Origin: Actinomycetes bacterium
Lineage (GTDB): Bacteria > Actinomycetota > Thermoleophilia > UBA2241
Length of the DNA stretch: 60,413 nt
Direction of reading: 5' to 3'
Assembly: GCA_029547745.1 (NCBI GenBank)
Contig: JAKPOQ010000023.1
Location: 1-60,413, forward strand
A program made the position numbers and the translations under genes. Within the stretch, counting starts at the first letter, position 1. Each line of letters opens with the position of its first letter. Under the pieces are notes generated by a model. That model saw only the letters and a list, made by a program, of their open reading frames with translations, did not search any database and was not told the DNA's origin. Of this stretch, positions 17,551 through 25,993 are shown in pieces.

Positions 17551-17773
17551 CGCCCCTCTGTCGTCGGGCTCCGGCGGGCTGCAAAGGAACGGGTGCTCCA
17601 TGGCGCGGACGCCTCCTTTCGCGGGCGCCGACGACGCGGGTGCGTCGCGGCCGGCCCGCGTGTCTCCATGACGCATGCTCCAGACGCGCGGACTGCACCT
17701 ATCGTACCAACCCTCGCCACGGGGCCCGGGTCCCCAGACGCGGCCGCCGTGCACGGATCAGGCGGCGGCCGCG

Positions 17774-18202
17774 TCAGGCAGCGGCCGCGTCCCTGCTCAG
17801 CGCCGGGACCAGGCGATGCAGTACCGCGTGGATCTGCTGCTTGCTCGAATAGTCGAGGAGCGCGTAGTAGACGCCGGGGTAGGCCTCGCTGCGCGTGAAC
17901 TGACCGAGGTCCACGGTATGCCCGGCGGCGATCAGCTCCAGCGCCTGGTCGCGGTCGACGGCGAGCAGGGCCGCCGTCGCCGGCACCGCGGCGTCGCCGC
18001 AGAGTTCGGCGATGTCGGCCGGGTAGCTCCAGTGCGAGAGGACGACCGGTGTGCCGCCGACCTCGCTGCGTACGAGGCGCACGCCGGGCTCGACCTCGCC
18101 GCCGAACTCGAAGTGGCGACGCTCCTCGCCGCGGGCGATACGGACCGCGAGCGCCACGCGGTCGAGCTTCTCGTGGAACCTGGTCGGGACTTGACGTGCC
18201 AT
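17774..18202 (-). CDS. Conserved-looking hypothetical protein
   Basis: A 142-residue soluble protein I do not recognise. It has mixed alpha/beta character: VALAVRIARGEERRHFEFGGEV, then VVLSHWSYPADIAELCG, a helical middle, and GVYYALLDYSSKQQIHAVLHRLVP. No signal peptide, membrane helix or metal motif. Codon use matches its neighbours. It stands between DUF2207 and rubrerythrin on the same strand, with 165 nt upstream that hold nothing else I can identify. Confidence 0.6.
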   Translation of the reverse strand: MARQVPTRFHEKLDRVALAVRIARGEERRHFEFGGEVEPGVRLVRSEVGGTPVVLSHWSYPADIAELCGDAAVPATAALLAVDRDQALELIAAGHTVDLGQFTRSEAYPGVYYALLDYSSKQQIHAVLHRLVPALSRDAAAA

Positions 18203-18367
18203 GACGGTTCCTCCTCACGTCCCGCGCTTGCGGAGCCACAGGCCGTGACTCGCGTTCGGCAGCGTCCTTCCCGCCCGGCCTGCGCGGTAAACCGCACAGA
18301 GGTAGTGGAAAGCTTCGAGGACGCCGGCGGGTCGGGGAGGGTCGCCCTACGCGGCGGCGGCGCCGGC

Positions 18368-20284
18368 TCAGCCGGCGCCGCCGCCTCCGCCGCCTCCGCC
18401 ACCTCCGCCGCCTCCGGAGAAGCCGCCTCCGCCGCCCGACGACGAGCTCGGTGAACTCGCCGCCACGGCCGACGAGAAGGCGCTGCTCAGCTCGCTCAGC
18501 GGGCTCCCACCGGCATGCGTCGATACGGCCATGAACGTCATCGTCGTGAAGGCCGGGTCCTGGACGACCTCCGGGATCCTCACCTGCATGTTGCGCATGA
18601 CCTTGTCGGCGATGCCGAAGACGACGGCGAGCACGAGGAAGTGCTGCCAAAGGGCGACGGCGTCCGGCGGCTTCTCGTCGAGACGACCGAAGTCCTCAAG
18701 GTACTTCTTGAGCGCCTTGTACTTGGCGTGCAGTTCGGCGGCCGCAGGCGTGCGGCGGCGCATGAGGGGCGACATCGCCAGCATGGCGACGCCGGCGGCG
18801 AGACCCACCAGCGGGATGCGCGTGTCGCCCCAGCGCGAGAGGAGGAACCCGCCCACGGCGGACAGCAGGCCGACGCCGATCGCCGCGCCCATGGCCGCCG
18901 CCCCCTGACGCTCCTGGAACCCCAGGGCGCTCGCCGCGTTCGAGACGTCCGTGCGCCAGCTCTCCCAGCCGGCGCGGAAACGCTTCGGGTCATCCTCGGC
19001 GGCCTGGCGGAGCTCGTCGATCGTGAAGGAATCGGCCCCGACAGCATGGCTGAACAGGAAGTCGACGAGCTTCAGTTCCAGCTCGCGCAGCCCGTCGAGC
19101 TTCTCGCGCCGGAGCGTCAGTCTGTACGTGCGCTTCGTCTTGCTGCCGAAGAGCCCGTCCTTCACCTCGTCGACGGGGACGATCTCGATAACGCCCCGGT
19201 CGGCGAGGTCCAGCAAAGTGGCCACCGCGTCGGCGTCCTTGACCGTCCCCCAGCGCATCAGCGCGCCGACGAGAGCTGGAGCAAGGTCAGGGTCCGGGAG
19301 CTCGCGGAAGTACGGGCCTTCGAAGTGCGTCCGATGCTCGCGGCCGTACTTGAAGAAGAGGAAGACGACGAGGCCGAGGGCGACGAGCGGCAGGACAGCG
19401 CCGAGCACGATCGCCGCGCCGCGGCGGCGGCGCGCGGCCGCGCGCTCGGCGTTGGCCTCGTCCGCGAGCTGCTTCTCCTCGGCGAGGACCGCGGAGACGC
19501 GCGGCCCTTCGCGCCGCGGCGCCTTCGGCACGGCCTCCGGCGGGAAGAGCATGCGGACCTCGACGAAGGTCGCCGCAGGAAGGTCGTCGACGGCGAGTAC
19601 GACGACGCCGTCCGGGCGGATGCTGACGTCTCCCCACAGAGGACCGTGGGCCCAGGCGCGGACCTCGTCACCGCTCACGCCGCCCGGCGGCGTCACCGTC
19701 GCCCGCACATGGTCGGCCGGGACCTCCCAACGGTCGCCGACCAGCTTCCAATACAGCTCGGCGGTGTCGTCCCACCGTTTCGCGGCGCCGCGGACGCGGT
19801 ACTCGATGCCGAACCGCGCCGACGTGTCGGACAGACTGAAGCACAGCTCGACCCGCACCCTGTCGCCTTCGTCGGCGACGAAGTACGTGCCCGGCTTTCG
19901 GGCGGAGCCAGAGGCCGCCGGCTCGTACGGACCTTCCGGGCCGCTGGCGCCGACGACCTCGATGCCCTCGCTGTCCTCCTTGTCGAGCTCCCAGTAGACG
20001 AAGCTGAAGTCGCCGCTGAACGCGAACGTGCGCCACTCCTGGACGAGCAGCGTCCCGTCCGGCCTGATGCTCGAACGGATGTCGACGTCGGTGACCGAGT
20101 AGCTCTTGGCGAGGGCGGCCGCCGGGGCGAGGAGCGCCGCCGCCACGGCGAGCATAGCCGCGAGAACCAACACGGCGGCGAGGGCCGGGCGCGGGTGCGC
20201 AGCGACTGCGTGTGCGCCCCCGTGCCGCGCCTCGCCGCCCGCGCCCTTGATCCGCTCACGGCACGTTCGCTCGCCCCTGCCCAT
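18368..20284 (-). CDS. DUF2207 membrane protein with poly-Gly tail
   Basis: A 638-residue predicted membrane protein. A signal sequence (VLVLAAMLAVAAALLAPAAALA) leads an extracytoplasmic beta domain starting SYSVTDVDIRSSIRPDGTLLVQEWRTFAFSG, the hallmark of DUF2207. A membrane helix follows near 280 (AIVLGAVLPLVALGLVVFLFF), then a cytoplasmic region, two more helices, and a tail FSGGGGGGGGGGGGG typical of the family. The function is unknown; the gene is monocistronic or leads a minus-strand unit. Confidence 0.85.
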   Translation of the reverse strand: MGRGERTCRERIKGAGGEARHGGAHAVAAHPRPALAAVLVLAAMLAVAAALLAPAAALAKSYSVTDVDIRSSIRPDGTLLVQEWRTFAFSGDFSFVYWELDKEDSEGIEVVGASGPEGPYEPAASGSARKPGTYFVADEGDRVRVELCFSLSDTSARFGIEYRVRGAAKRWDDTAELYWKLVGDRWEVPADHVRATVTPPGGVSGDEVRAWAHGPLWGDVSIRPDGVVVLAVDDLPAATFVEVRMLFPPEAVPKAPRREGPRVSAVLAEEKQLADEANAERAAARRRRGAAIVLGAVLPLVALGLVVFLFFKYGREHRTHFEGPYFRELPDPDLAPALVGALMRWGTVKDADAVATLLDLADRGVIEIVPVDEVKDGLFGSKTKRTYRLTLRREKLDGLRELELKLVDFLFSHAVGADSFTIDELRQAAEDDPKRFRAGWESWRTDVSNAASALGFQERQGAAAMGAAIGVGLLSAVGGFLLSRWGDTRIPLVGLAAGVAMLAMSPLMRRRTPAAAELHAKYKALKKYLEDFGRLDEKPPDAVALWQHFLVLAVVFGIADKVMRNMQVRIPEVVQDPAFTTMTFMAVSTHAGGSPLSELSSAFSSAVAASSPSSSSGGGGGFSGGGGGGGGGGGGGAG

Positions 20285-20447
20285 CGCTCCTCCCTCGCTT
20301 CGATCGTAACGGCACGGACTCTACCATCGCCCCGCCACACCGGTCCTCGCGCGCCGACGTCGCCGACTTCACCCTCAAGGACCTCGAGCGCCGCGAGTGG
20401 GTCGGCCGCGACGTCGCCCTCGCGTACTGACGACGTCGCGGCCTGTG
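20285..20447. other. Short intergenic region
   Basis: About 160 bases between two minus-strand genes. A plus-strand stretch ending at TGA 20428-20430 would read DFTLKDLERREWVGRDVALAY, like the first strand of a peroxiredoxin-type domain, but it has no start in a gene-like context. I treat it as spacer or a remnant. Confidence 0.35.
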
Positions 20448-21059
20448 TCAGCCCGGGCGCTCCAGTCCGAGACGGCGCAGCTCCTCGTCGGCGAGACGGC
20501 GCACCGCCTCGTCGGCAAGACCGCGCACTTCGTCCTCTTCTGAGGCGCCGGGCGAAGGAAAGCCGAGCTCGCGCAGTCTGCTGAAGGGCAGGGTGCCTAG
20601 GGCGCGACGGGCGAGCGCGAGGTCGAGGCCCGGGTCCCCGGCGGCCAGCGCCGCGGCCACGGCGCGCACCTCGCGCCGCCAGCCACGGCGCAACGGCACG
20701 TACACGGGCAGGACCAGCATCAACGGTACGGCGGCGAAGGCGATGCCGACGAGCGCGCCCATACGCTCCAGGCCGGCGCGACTCTCGCGCCCGCTCTGCA
20801 CGACGCTCTCGCCGGCCTCGGTCACACGCCCCGCGGCTGCGTCGATCTCCCCGCCGACCAGCGGCAGACCACCCAGCACGTCGAGCCCCGCGCCGATGTC
20901 GGTCAGGGCCCGGCCGATGCGCGTCACCTGATCGCTGAGATCGGCCTGGCGTTGGATGTCGGCGCCGATCAGCGCGCCGAGCACCGTCCAGACGACGACG
21001 TAGACGACCAGGAGGACATCCAGTCCCCGTACCGTTCGCGCGCTGAGCGACCCGCCCAT
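20448..21059 (-). CDS. Two-helix membrane protein, unknown function
   Basis: A 203-residue protein starting MGGSLSARTVRGLDVLLVVYVVVWTVLGALIG. It has one N-terminal membrane helix, an extracytoplasmic segment with heptad-like hydrophobics (QVTRIGRALTDIGAGLDVLGG), a second helix (LVGIAFAAVPLMLVLPVYVPL) and a charged cytoplasmic tail. ATG 21059 has AAGGAGGT upstream; the longer ORF-track frame is not credible. I do not recognise a family. Confidence 0.65.
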   Translation of the reverse strand: MGGSLSARTVRGLDVLLVVYVVVWTVLGALIGADIQRQADLSDQVTRIGRALTDIGAGLDVLGGLPLVGGEIDAAAGRVTEAGESVVQSGRESRAGLERMGALVGIAFAAVPLMLVLPVYVPLRRGWRREVRAVAAALAAGDPGLDLALARRALGTLPFSRLRELGFPSPGASEEDEVRGLADEAVRRLADEELRRLGLERPG

Positions 21060-21164
21060 CAGACCTCCTTCGTCGCAGCCATACTCTAGTCCATCGCCCA
21101 GGCCCGACGAGCCTCGTGGTCCGACGTGACCGGGGCCACCGCAGCGGCGGGTCGTCGCCTGGGC

Positions 21165-21213
21165 GCGGGAGACGTGGCGGCGCTGCGGAGCGCAGTGCCG
21201 CCACGTCTCCCGC
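21165..21213. repeat. Long intergenic hairpin
   Basis: Outer arms GCGGGAGACGTGGCGGC (21165-21181) and its complement (21197-21213) are perfect over 17 bp; inside, CTGCG/CGCAG extends the stem after one G-U pair, leaving a 3-nt loop: about 23 pairs in 49 nt. It lies between divergent genes, so it is not a simple terminator. Confidence 0.75.
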
Positions 21214-21275
21214 GGAGGAAGTGGCGCCCTGCCCAGCGTCGGGTACGATGTCTCCCACCGACCGCGGAGCCGACC

Positions 21276-21878
21276 ATGCGTATCGCGTTCCTTGGTGACA
21301 GCTTGACCGAGGGCGCCCCAGGCGCCTCGTATTTCCGCATCCTGCGGAAGCGGCTCGCCGGCGACGAGCTGGTCAACTTGGGCCGCGCCGGCGACGGGGT
21401 CGCCGACCTCTACGCCCGCGTCCAGCATGCGGGACTGGAACCCGTCGACCTGGCGTTCCTCTGGATCGGCACCAACGATGCGGCGGTGGGCGAGTGGACC
21501 CCATGGGCCTTCGAGACGTTCGAGCCCGTCACGTGGGCCACGACCCTGGACCACCTCTCGGACGTGTACCGCCGGCTCCTGGCATGGACGGCGGAGCGGG
21601 CGGACGCCGTCGTCTGCGTGCCGCCGGTGGCCGCCGACGGCCTCGAGGGGGAGTGGGAGCGCCGCGTCGCCGACGTCGCCGAGACGGTCGCCGCCGCGGT
21701 GGCCGCCGAGCCCCGCGCGGAGCTGCTCGACCTCGCGCCCTGGTTCGCCGACACCCGAGCTCAAGCCGGGGTGATCAGCTTCACGATCGACGGCGTCCAC
21801 CTCTCGCAGGCCGGCGCCGAGGTGGTGGCCGCCGCCTTGGCAGCGGCCGTCGAGGCGCATCGTTCCGCCACGACGTGA
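21276..21878 (+). CDS. SGNH/GDSL hydrolase
   Basis: A 200-residue serine hydrolase (esterase or lipase type). Block I is FLGDSLTEG with nucleophile Ser9, block II Gly in LGRAGDGV, block III GTND (LWIGTNDAA), and block V DGVHLSQAG supplies the Asp-His pair. No signal peptide, so likely cytoplasmic. ATG 21276 lies just before the first strand. Substrate unknown. Confidence 0.87.
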   Translation: MRIAFLGDSLTEGAPGASYFRILRKRLAGDELVNLGRAGDGVADLYARVQHAGLEPVDLAFLWIGTNDAAVGEWTPWAFETFEPVTWATTLDHLSDVYRRLLAWTAERADAVVCVPPVAADGLEGEWERRVADVAETVAAAVAAEPRAELLDLAPWFADTRAQAGVISFTIDGVHLSQAGAEVVAAALAAAVEAHRSATT

Positions 21879-21999
21879 CGTCGGTCCTCGGCGGTAGCGA
21901 CACACGCCCCCTCCGCCACGACGTGGTCGCCCCCCGGCACGCCGCAGTCGGCGGCTCGCCGGCCGCGAGGCGGCCGCGACCCGATCGGGCGCTGCCGGG

Positions 22000-22482
22000 C
22001 TACGCCGCCGACTTCAGCCGCGTGCCGCGGTGGCGTCCCGCCGCCGTCTCGTCGGAGGCAGCGTTGTCGACGAGCGGGGGTAGAGCGCCCTCCGTCACCG
22101 ACGGCGCTTCGTCACTCCCCGGCGGCGTCTCGTCACTCACCGGCGGCGCGGCCTCCGTCGCGGACCGCCGGTCGACCCGCGTCACCTGGCCGCCCGCAGT
22201 CGACCAGCGCTCCGGCCGGCCCTCGGGCCGCACTCTGAGGTAGCCGCCCATGAGGGCGTCCGGTTCGCAGACCGGACAGACCACGACCACGTCGCCGTCG
22301 ATGGCGAAGCGGCCCAGCGGTTCACCGGGCAACAGCCGGCGTCCGCACAGGGCGCACGACGGCGGTCCGTATCGTTCCGCGAGCCCTTGCCCGAGGGGTT
22401 CGGCCGATCCTCTCCCGTCCTTGGCCCCGAGAGACTCGGCCCAGCGGGCGAGCAAACGCTGGAGACTGCCGCCGACGTCCAT
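22000..22482 (-). CDS. Zinc-ribbon-like hypothetical protein
   Basis: A 160-residue protein with one probable metal knuckle pair, CALCGRRLLPGEP and VVVCPVCEPDAL, about 30 residues apart (residues 48-80). The C-terminal 70 residues are low complexity (PPVSDETPPGSDEAPSVTEG). ATG 22482 is chosen for AGGAGGG 5 nt upstream. A treble-clef or zinc-ribbon protein of unknown function; no family recognised. Confidence 0.6.
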   Translation of the reverse strand: MDVGGSLQRLLARWAESLGAKDGRGSAEPLGQGLAERYGPPSCALCGRRLLPGEPLGRFAIDGDVVVVCPVCEPDALMGGYLRVRPEGRPERWSTAGGQVTRVDRRSATEAAPPVSDETPPGSDEAPSVTEGALPPLVDNAASDETAAGRHRGTRLKSAA

Positions 22483-22596
22483 GTCACCCTCCTGGGATCC
22501 CATCGTGGGCAACCCCGCCGCACAGGCCACACTCCCTCGGTGTCGACCCGTGCCATGCCAGTCGCATCAGAGGGTTCATTACCCCGATGCAAGCGA

Positions 22597-22665
22597 AACA
22601 TGACGCGCCCACGGGAGCAAACGTGACGCGCCCATGGGAGCAAACGTGACGCGTCCACGGGGGCG
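22597..22665. repeat. Three 23-bp tandem repeats
   Basis: Units at 22597-22619, 22620-22642 and 22643-22665 share AACRTGACGCGYCCAYGGGRGCR. On the plus strand each begins an ATG/GTG codon and ends in a TGA that overlaps the next GTG, giving mini-peptides MTRPREQT and VTRPWEQT. They lie between two minus-strand genes in a 189-nt gap that contains no other gene. Confidence 0.75.
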
Positions 22666-22671
22666 GTCGGA

Positions 22672-23418
22672 TCAGGGCGCCCGGACCAGATCGCGCACGT
22701 CCACGTCGGCTCCCAGCTCAAGATCGAGCTCGCCGCGGGCGACCATGAGGACGACCTCGGCCACACGCTCGGGCGGGAGGCTGCGGAAGTCATTCATCCT
22801 GGTGGCGGTGACCAGCGGGTGGACGAGGACGATCCGCTTGTCGGGCTGCTCGCGGGCAAGGGCCTTGGCCCAGCCCCTCACGCCCCACTGGCTCGCCCCG
22901 TACGCAGACAACGTGGCCGTCCCGTGCAGCGACGCCGTACTGCCGATGACGATGACGGCGTCGCGCACGTGCGGCAGCAGCAGGTGCGTGAGCTTGATCG
23001 TACCCAGAAGGTTCACCCGGACCTGCAGGTCGATCTCGGCGGAGGTCTGCTCGAGAAAGCGTCGCCAGACGACGCCCGCATTGTCGCCGAGGATGTCCAG
23101 ACCGCCGAGGATCGAGACGACCTCACCGGCGCACGTGCGGATGCTCCGCTCGTCGCCGAGATCGAGACGGTGCAGGGTGACTGCGGGGGCGCCGAGGTCT
23201 CGGCACTGCTCGGCGACCGCCTTCGCCTCGGTCTCGAGATAGGTGAGGGCGAGCCGAGCGCGTTCGGCCGCGAAGCCGAAGGCGATCGCGCGGCCGATGC
23301 CGAGGCTCGCCCCGGTCACGAGCACACGAGCGCCCGACATACCGGTCGTCGGCGCGCGCCTGGCGGGCGCTGTTCCCGCCTCGGTCGTCGGCACGAGTAC
23401 GGCGGGCGCCGTTCTCAT
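22672..23418 (-). CDS. SDR-family protein with altered active site
   Basis: A 248-residue short-chain dehydrogenase fold: cofactor motif TGASLGIGRA, then LDILGDNAGV where NNAG is usual, Ser in IGSTASLHG, and YGASQWG where YxxxK is required. The catalytic Lys is Gln and the Asn is Asp, each a one-base change. Normal redox catalysis is doubtful; binding of NAD(P) may persist. The fold proper starts at MSGARVLVTG (23340); I kept the longer start because neither has a clear ribosome site. Confidence 0.8.
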   Translation of the reverse strand: MRTAPAVLVPTTEAGTAPARRAPTTGMSGARVLVTGASLGIGRAIAFGFAAERARLALTYLETEAKAVAEQCRDLGAPAVTLHRLDLGDERSIRTCAGEVVSILGGLDILGDNAGVVWRRFLEQTSAEIDLQVRVNLLGTIKLTHLLLPHVRDAVIVIGSTASLHGTATLSAYGASQWGVRGWAKALAREQPDKRIVLVHPLVTATRMNDFRSLPPERVAEVVLMVARGELDLELGADVDVRDLVRAP

Positions 23419-23583
23419 GTCTTCCGTCGTCGCGCTCCTTCGCGTCTCGCGGCGCCGTCACCGCACCCCGTCACACAGGAATCGCGTTCGCAGCGGCGCG
23501 GCGCCACGCCGCACGGTGGCCGCGATCACAGGACGAGACACCCGCATCCTTCCCCTGGCCGCAGCGATGGTAGCATCTCCTCC

Positions 23584-24219
23584 GTGAAGCTCGCCGTCTT
23601 CGGAGCAAGCGGTCGTACCGGCCGCCTGGTGGTCGCCGGCGCCCTCGAGCGGGGCCATGAGGTCACGGCCTTCGGGCGGGCGGTCGAGAGGTTGGGCGAC
23701 CTCGCCCCGCGCTGCGCCCGGGTCGTGCGCGGCGACGTGGTCGACCGGGTCATGGTCGCCGAAGCCGTGTCCGGTCAGGACGCCGTCATCTACGCCGTGG
23801 GGCCGGCGCCGGGTCAGTCGGCGGCCACGACGGCGGACGGCGCCTTGCGCGTCGTCCGCGTGATGCAGAAGTACGGGGTCAGGCGGCTGATCATCCTGTC
23901 GGCGGCGAGGACGGCACCCGACGACGACTCCGCACCGTCGCTCTTCTCGCGGCTCTTCCGCGCGCGCACCAAGGGCGCCCCCACCGACCCCGGTGACCTG
24001 CGGCGGATGGAGGTCACGGTCCGTCAGAGCGGGCTCGACTGGACGCTCGTGCGGCCGTCCCGGCTCACCGACGGGCCGGCCACCGCCACCTACCGGGCGG
24101 GGCCTGGCCACGCGCTTCCCGACGACCGTCCCATCCCACGGGCCGACGTGGCCGCCTTCGTGCTCGACCAGCTCGACACCGACCTCAATGTGCAGCACGC
24201 GGTCGCCCTCTCGGGCTGA
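23584..24219 (+). CDS. NAD(P)-binding SDR-like (NmrA/SDR_a5 type) protein
   Basis: A 211-residue atypical SDR. It starts VKLAVFGASGRTGRLVVAGALERGHEV, with the GxxGxxG cofactor motif, and contains DAVIYAVGPAP, a Ser strand RLIILSAART and WTLVRPSRLTDGP, as in NAD(P)H-binding isomerase-like proteins of the YwnB/BVR-B group. GTG 23584 starts right at the first strand; no ribosome site is seen. It diverges from the SDR gene. Confidence 0.8.
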   Translation: MKLAVFGASGRTGRLVVAGALERGHEVTAFGRAVERLGDLAPRCARVVRGDVVDRVMVAEAVSGQDAVIYAVGPAPGQSAATTADGALRVVRVMQKYGVRRLIILSAARTAPDDDSAPSLFSRLFRARTKGAPTDPGDLRRMEVTVRQSGLDWTLVRPSRLTDGPATATYRAGPGHALPDDRPIPRADVAAFVLDQLDTDLNVQHAVALSG

Positions 24220-24290
24220 CTGCAGCACAGACCCTGGAGAGTGGGCTCGCCGGAGGCGGACTCCCGCCGCCGTCGCGCCCGCGCGGCGCC

Positions 24291-25559
24291 TCAGCGCCCG
24301 AGCTCGAAGCGCAGGGCGCCCTCGAGGTCGGGGAAGAGCCAGGTGAAGCCGGCGGCCGTCAGGCGGGCCGGCGTCACACGCTGGCTCGTGAGCAGGAGGT
24401 CCCGACCCATCTCGCCGAGACCGCGCTCGACCACGGCGCGCGGCGCGGCGAGCAGCGCCGGGCGGCGGAGCACCCTCGCGAGGGTGGCGGTGAACTCCCG
24501 GTTCGTCACCGCTCGCGGGGCGGTGACGTTCACCGGACCCTCGAGCGACGTGTCGTACAGCGCCGTCAGGATGGCGCCGAGGACATCGTCGACGGCCACC
24601 CAGCTCATCCACTGGTCGCCGTCGCCGAAGCGGGCACCGACGGCCAGCTTGAAGGCCGGCAGCATGGCGGCAAGCAGGCCGCCGGCACCCCCCAGGACCA
24701 GCCCGAAGCGCGTCACCACGACACGGACGCCCGCCTCACGCGCCGGCTCCAAGGCGTCCTCCCAGACCTTGCAGACCTCGGCGAGGAAACCGTCGCCCGG
24801 CGGGCTGTCCTCGCTGAGCGCCTCGCCGCCGCGGCTCCCGTACCATCCGACCGCCGACGCCGACACGATCACGCGCGGTGGTCGCTCGAGGCCGGCCACA
24901 GTGCGCGCGATGAGGTCGGTGCCCTGACGACGACTGGCGATGATCTCGCGCCGGCGGGCCGGTGTCCACAGCCCCGCGATGGACGCGCCGGCGAGGTGCA
25001 CGACCGCGTCGACACCCTCGAGCGCGGCGGCGTCGATCGCCGGCGTGGCCGGGTCCCAATGGACCCAGCCCGGGCCGGCGTCGCGCCGCCGCGTCACGCG
25101 TACCACGTCGTGCCCGCCGGCGCTCAGGAACGCCGTCAGCGCCCTGCCGATGAAGCCGCTGCCGCCGGTGATCGCGACGCGCAAGCGCGGGTTCTCCCGA
25201 TACAGGGCGTGGCGCGACAGGTCGTCCCGCGTCCGCCGGTGACGGAAGGCGAACAGACGCCCGACCCGCCGTCGCGCGACGCTCTCGGCCCAGCGCGTCG
25301 CCGACTCCGGACCGGGCAACGCGAAGTCGACCTGGTCGTCCAGCACGCTCGCGTCGTCGCCTTGGGGCATGAAGCGGTGGCGGTGCTCCCAGCGCGCGAA
25401 GGGGCCCTGCGCCTGGACGTCGATGGACCTCCCGGAGCGTTCGGTCACACGCCGCCGCCAGGGCGGCGTCAAACGTTCGCCGGCCGCGGCACGCGCGTGC
25501 CAGGCGTACAGCTCGTCCACCGGTACCGGCATGACGCTGCGCTTCTCGAAGACGGCCAC
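24291..25559 (-). CDS. TIGR01777 family epimerase with N-terminal SRPBCC-like domain
   Basis: A 422-residue fusion. Residues 1-125 look like a START/SRPBCC ligand-binding fold (VFEKRSVMPVPVDELYAWHAR, RWEHRHRFMP). Residues 128-422 are an extended-SDR domain with ITGGSGFIGRAL, VVHLAGASIAG, SASAVGWYGSRG and the C-terminal DUF1731 segment LTAAGFTWLFPDLEGALRFEL. Such fusions occur in cyanobacteria and actinobacteria; the reaction is unknown. Confidence 0.87.
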   Translation of the reverse strand: MAVFEKRSVMPVPVDELYAWHARAAAGERLTPPWRRRVTERSGRSIDVQAQGPFARWEHRHRFMPQGDDASVLDDQVDFALPGPESATRWAESVARRRVGRLFAFRHRRTRDDLSRHALYRENPRLRVAITGGSGFIGRALTAFLSAGGHDVVRVTRRRDAGPGWVHWDPATPAIDAAALEGVDAVVHLAGASIAGLWTPARRREIIASRRQGTDLIARTVAGLERPPRVIVSASAVGWYGSRGGEALSEDSPPGDGFLAEVCKVWEDALEPAREAGVRVVVTRFGLVLGGAGGLLAAMLPAFKLAVGARFGDGDQWMSWVAVDDVLGAILTALYDTSLEGPVNVTAPRAVTNREFTATLARVLRRPALLAAPRAVVERGLGEMGRDLLLTSQRVTPARLTAAGFTWLFPDLEGALRFELGR

Positions 25560-25729
25560 GGCTTCACCCCCATATCACTTGGACCAGTTCTACCCCGAGA
25601 CGGTAGGGTCACGCGCACTCCGTCCTGAGAACGGGATGGTCACTCGCACTCCGCCGTGAGGCATCCTTGCGACGCCCGAGGGGTATCTTGTCATCAGGCC
25701 CTCCGCGCCCTGCTCCGCCGTGACGAGAG
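25560..25729. other. Divergent intergenic region with an imperfect 31-bp direct repeat
   Basis: GGTCACGCGCACTCCGTCCTGAG (25607-25629) recurs as GGTCACTCGCACTCCGCCGTGAG (25638-25660), 19 of 23 identical, 31 nt apart. Each copy ends in an in-frame stop (VTRTPS, MVTRTPP). No gene is otherwise seen. The two outer genes diverge, so promoters should lie here. Confidence 0.55.
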
Positions 25730-25945
25730 GTGGTGAGGACGGTGTACACACTCGCCTGCAAGGATCTTGACATCGTCGAGTGCGAGTTCGTGGCGTCAGG
25801 GGACAGCCTGCGCAAGGTCAAAGATGCAATGTTCGCGCACGCCCGCGACGAGCATCCCGAGCTCATCGCGGGCATCACCGACGAACGGCATCGAGAGCTC
25901 GAGCGCATGATGGAGGAGCGCGCGGCGTTCCGGTCGGCCGCGTAG
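25730..25945 (+). CDS. DUF1059 small protein
   Basis: A 71-residue protein: VYTLACKDLDIVECEFVASGDSLRKVKDAMFAHARDEHPE, the DUF1059 pattern (Cys near the start, central SxxEVxxxxxxHxxxxH-like helix). Function unknown; such proteins are small, cytosolic and often single-copy. Several GTG codons compete for the start (25730, 25733, 25742). Confidence 0.8.
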   Translation: MVRTVYTLACKDLDIVECEFVASGDSLRKVKDAMFAHARDEHPELIAGITDERHRELERMMEERAAFRSAA

Positions 25946-25993
25946 GCCGGCCGCGGGGCGCGCGAGGGGCCCGTCGGCCGATAGACTCGGGGC

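Noticed and set aside
18515-20584. 689-aa ORF opposite the DUF2207 gene
   Set aside because: Antisense shadow; the minus strand has signal peptide and family motifs.
22597-22665. CRISPR array
   Set aside because: Repeats are directly adjacent without spacers and no cas gene is present.
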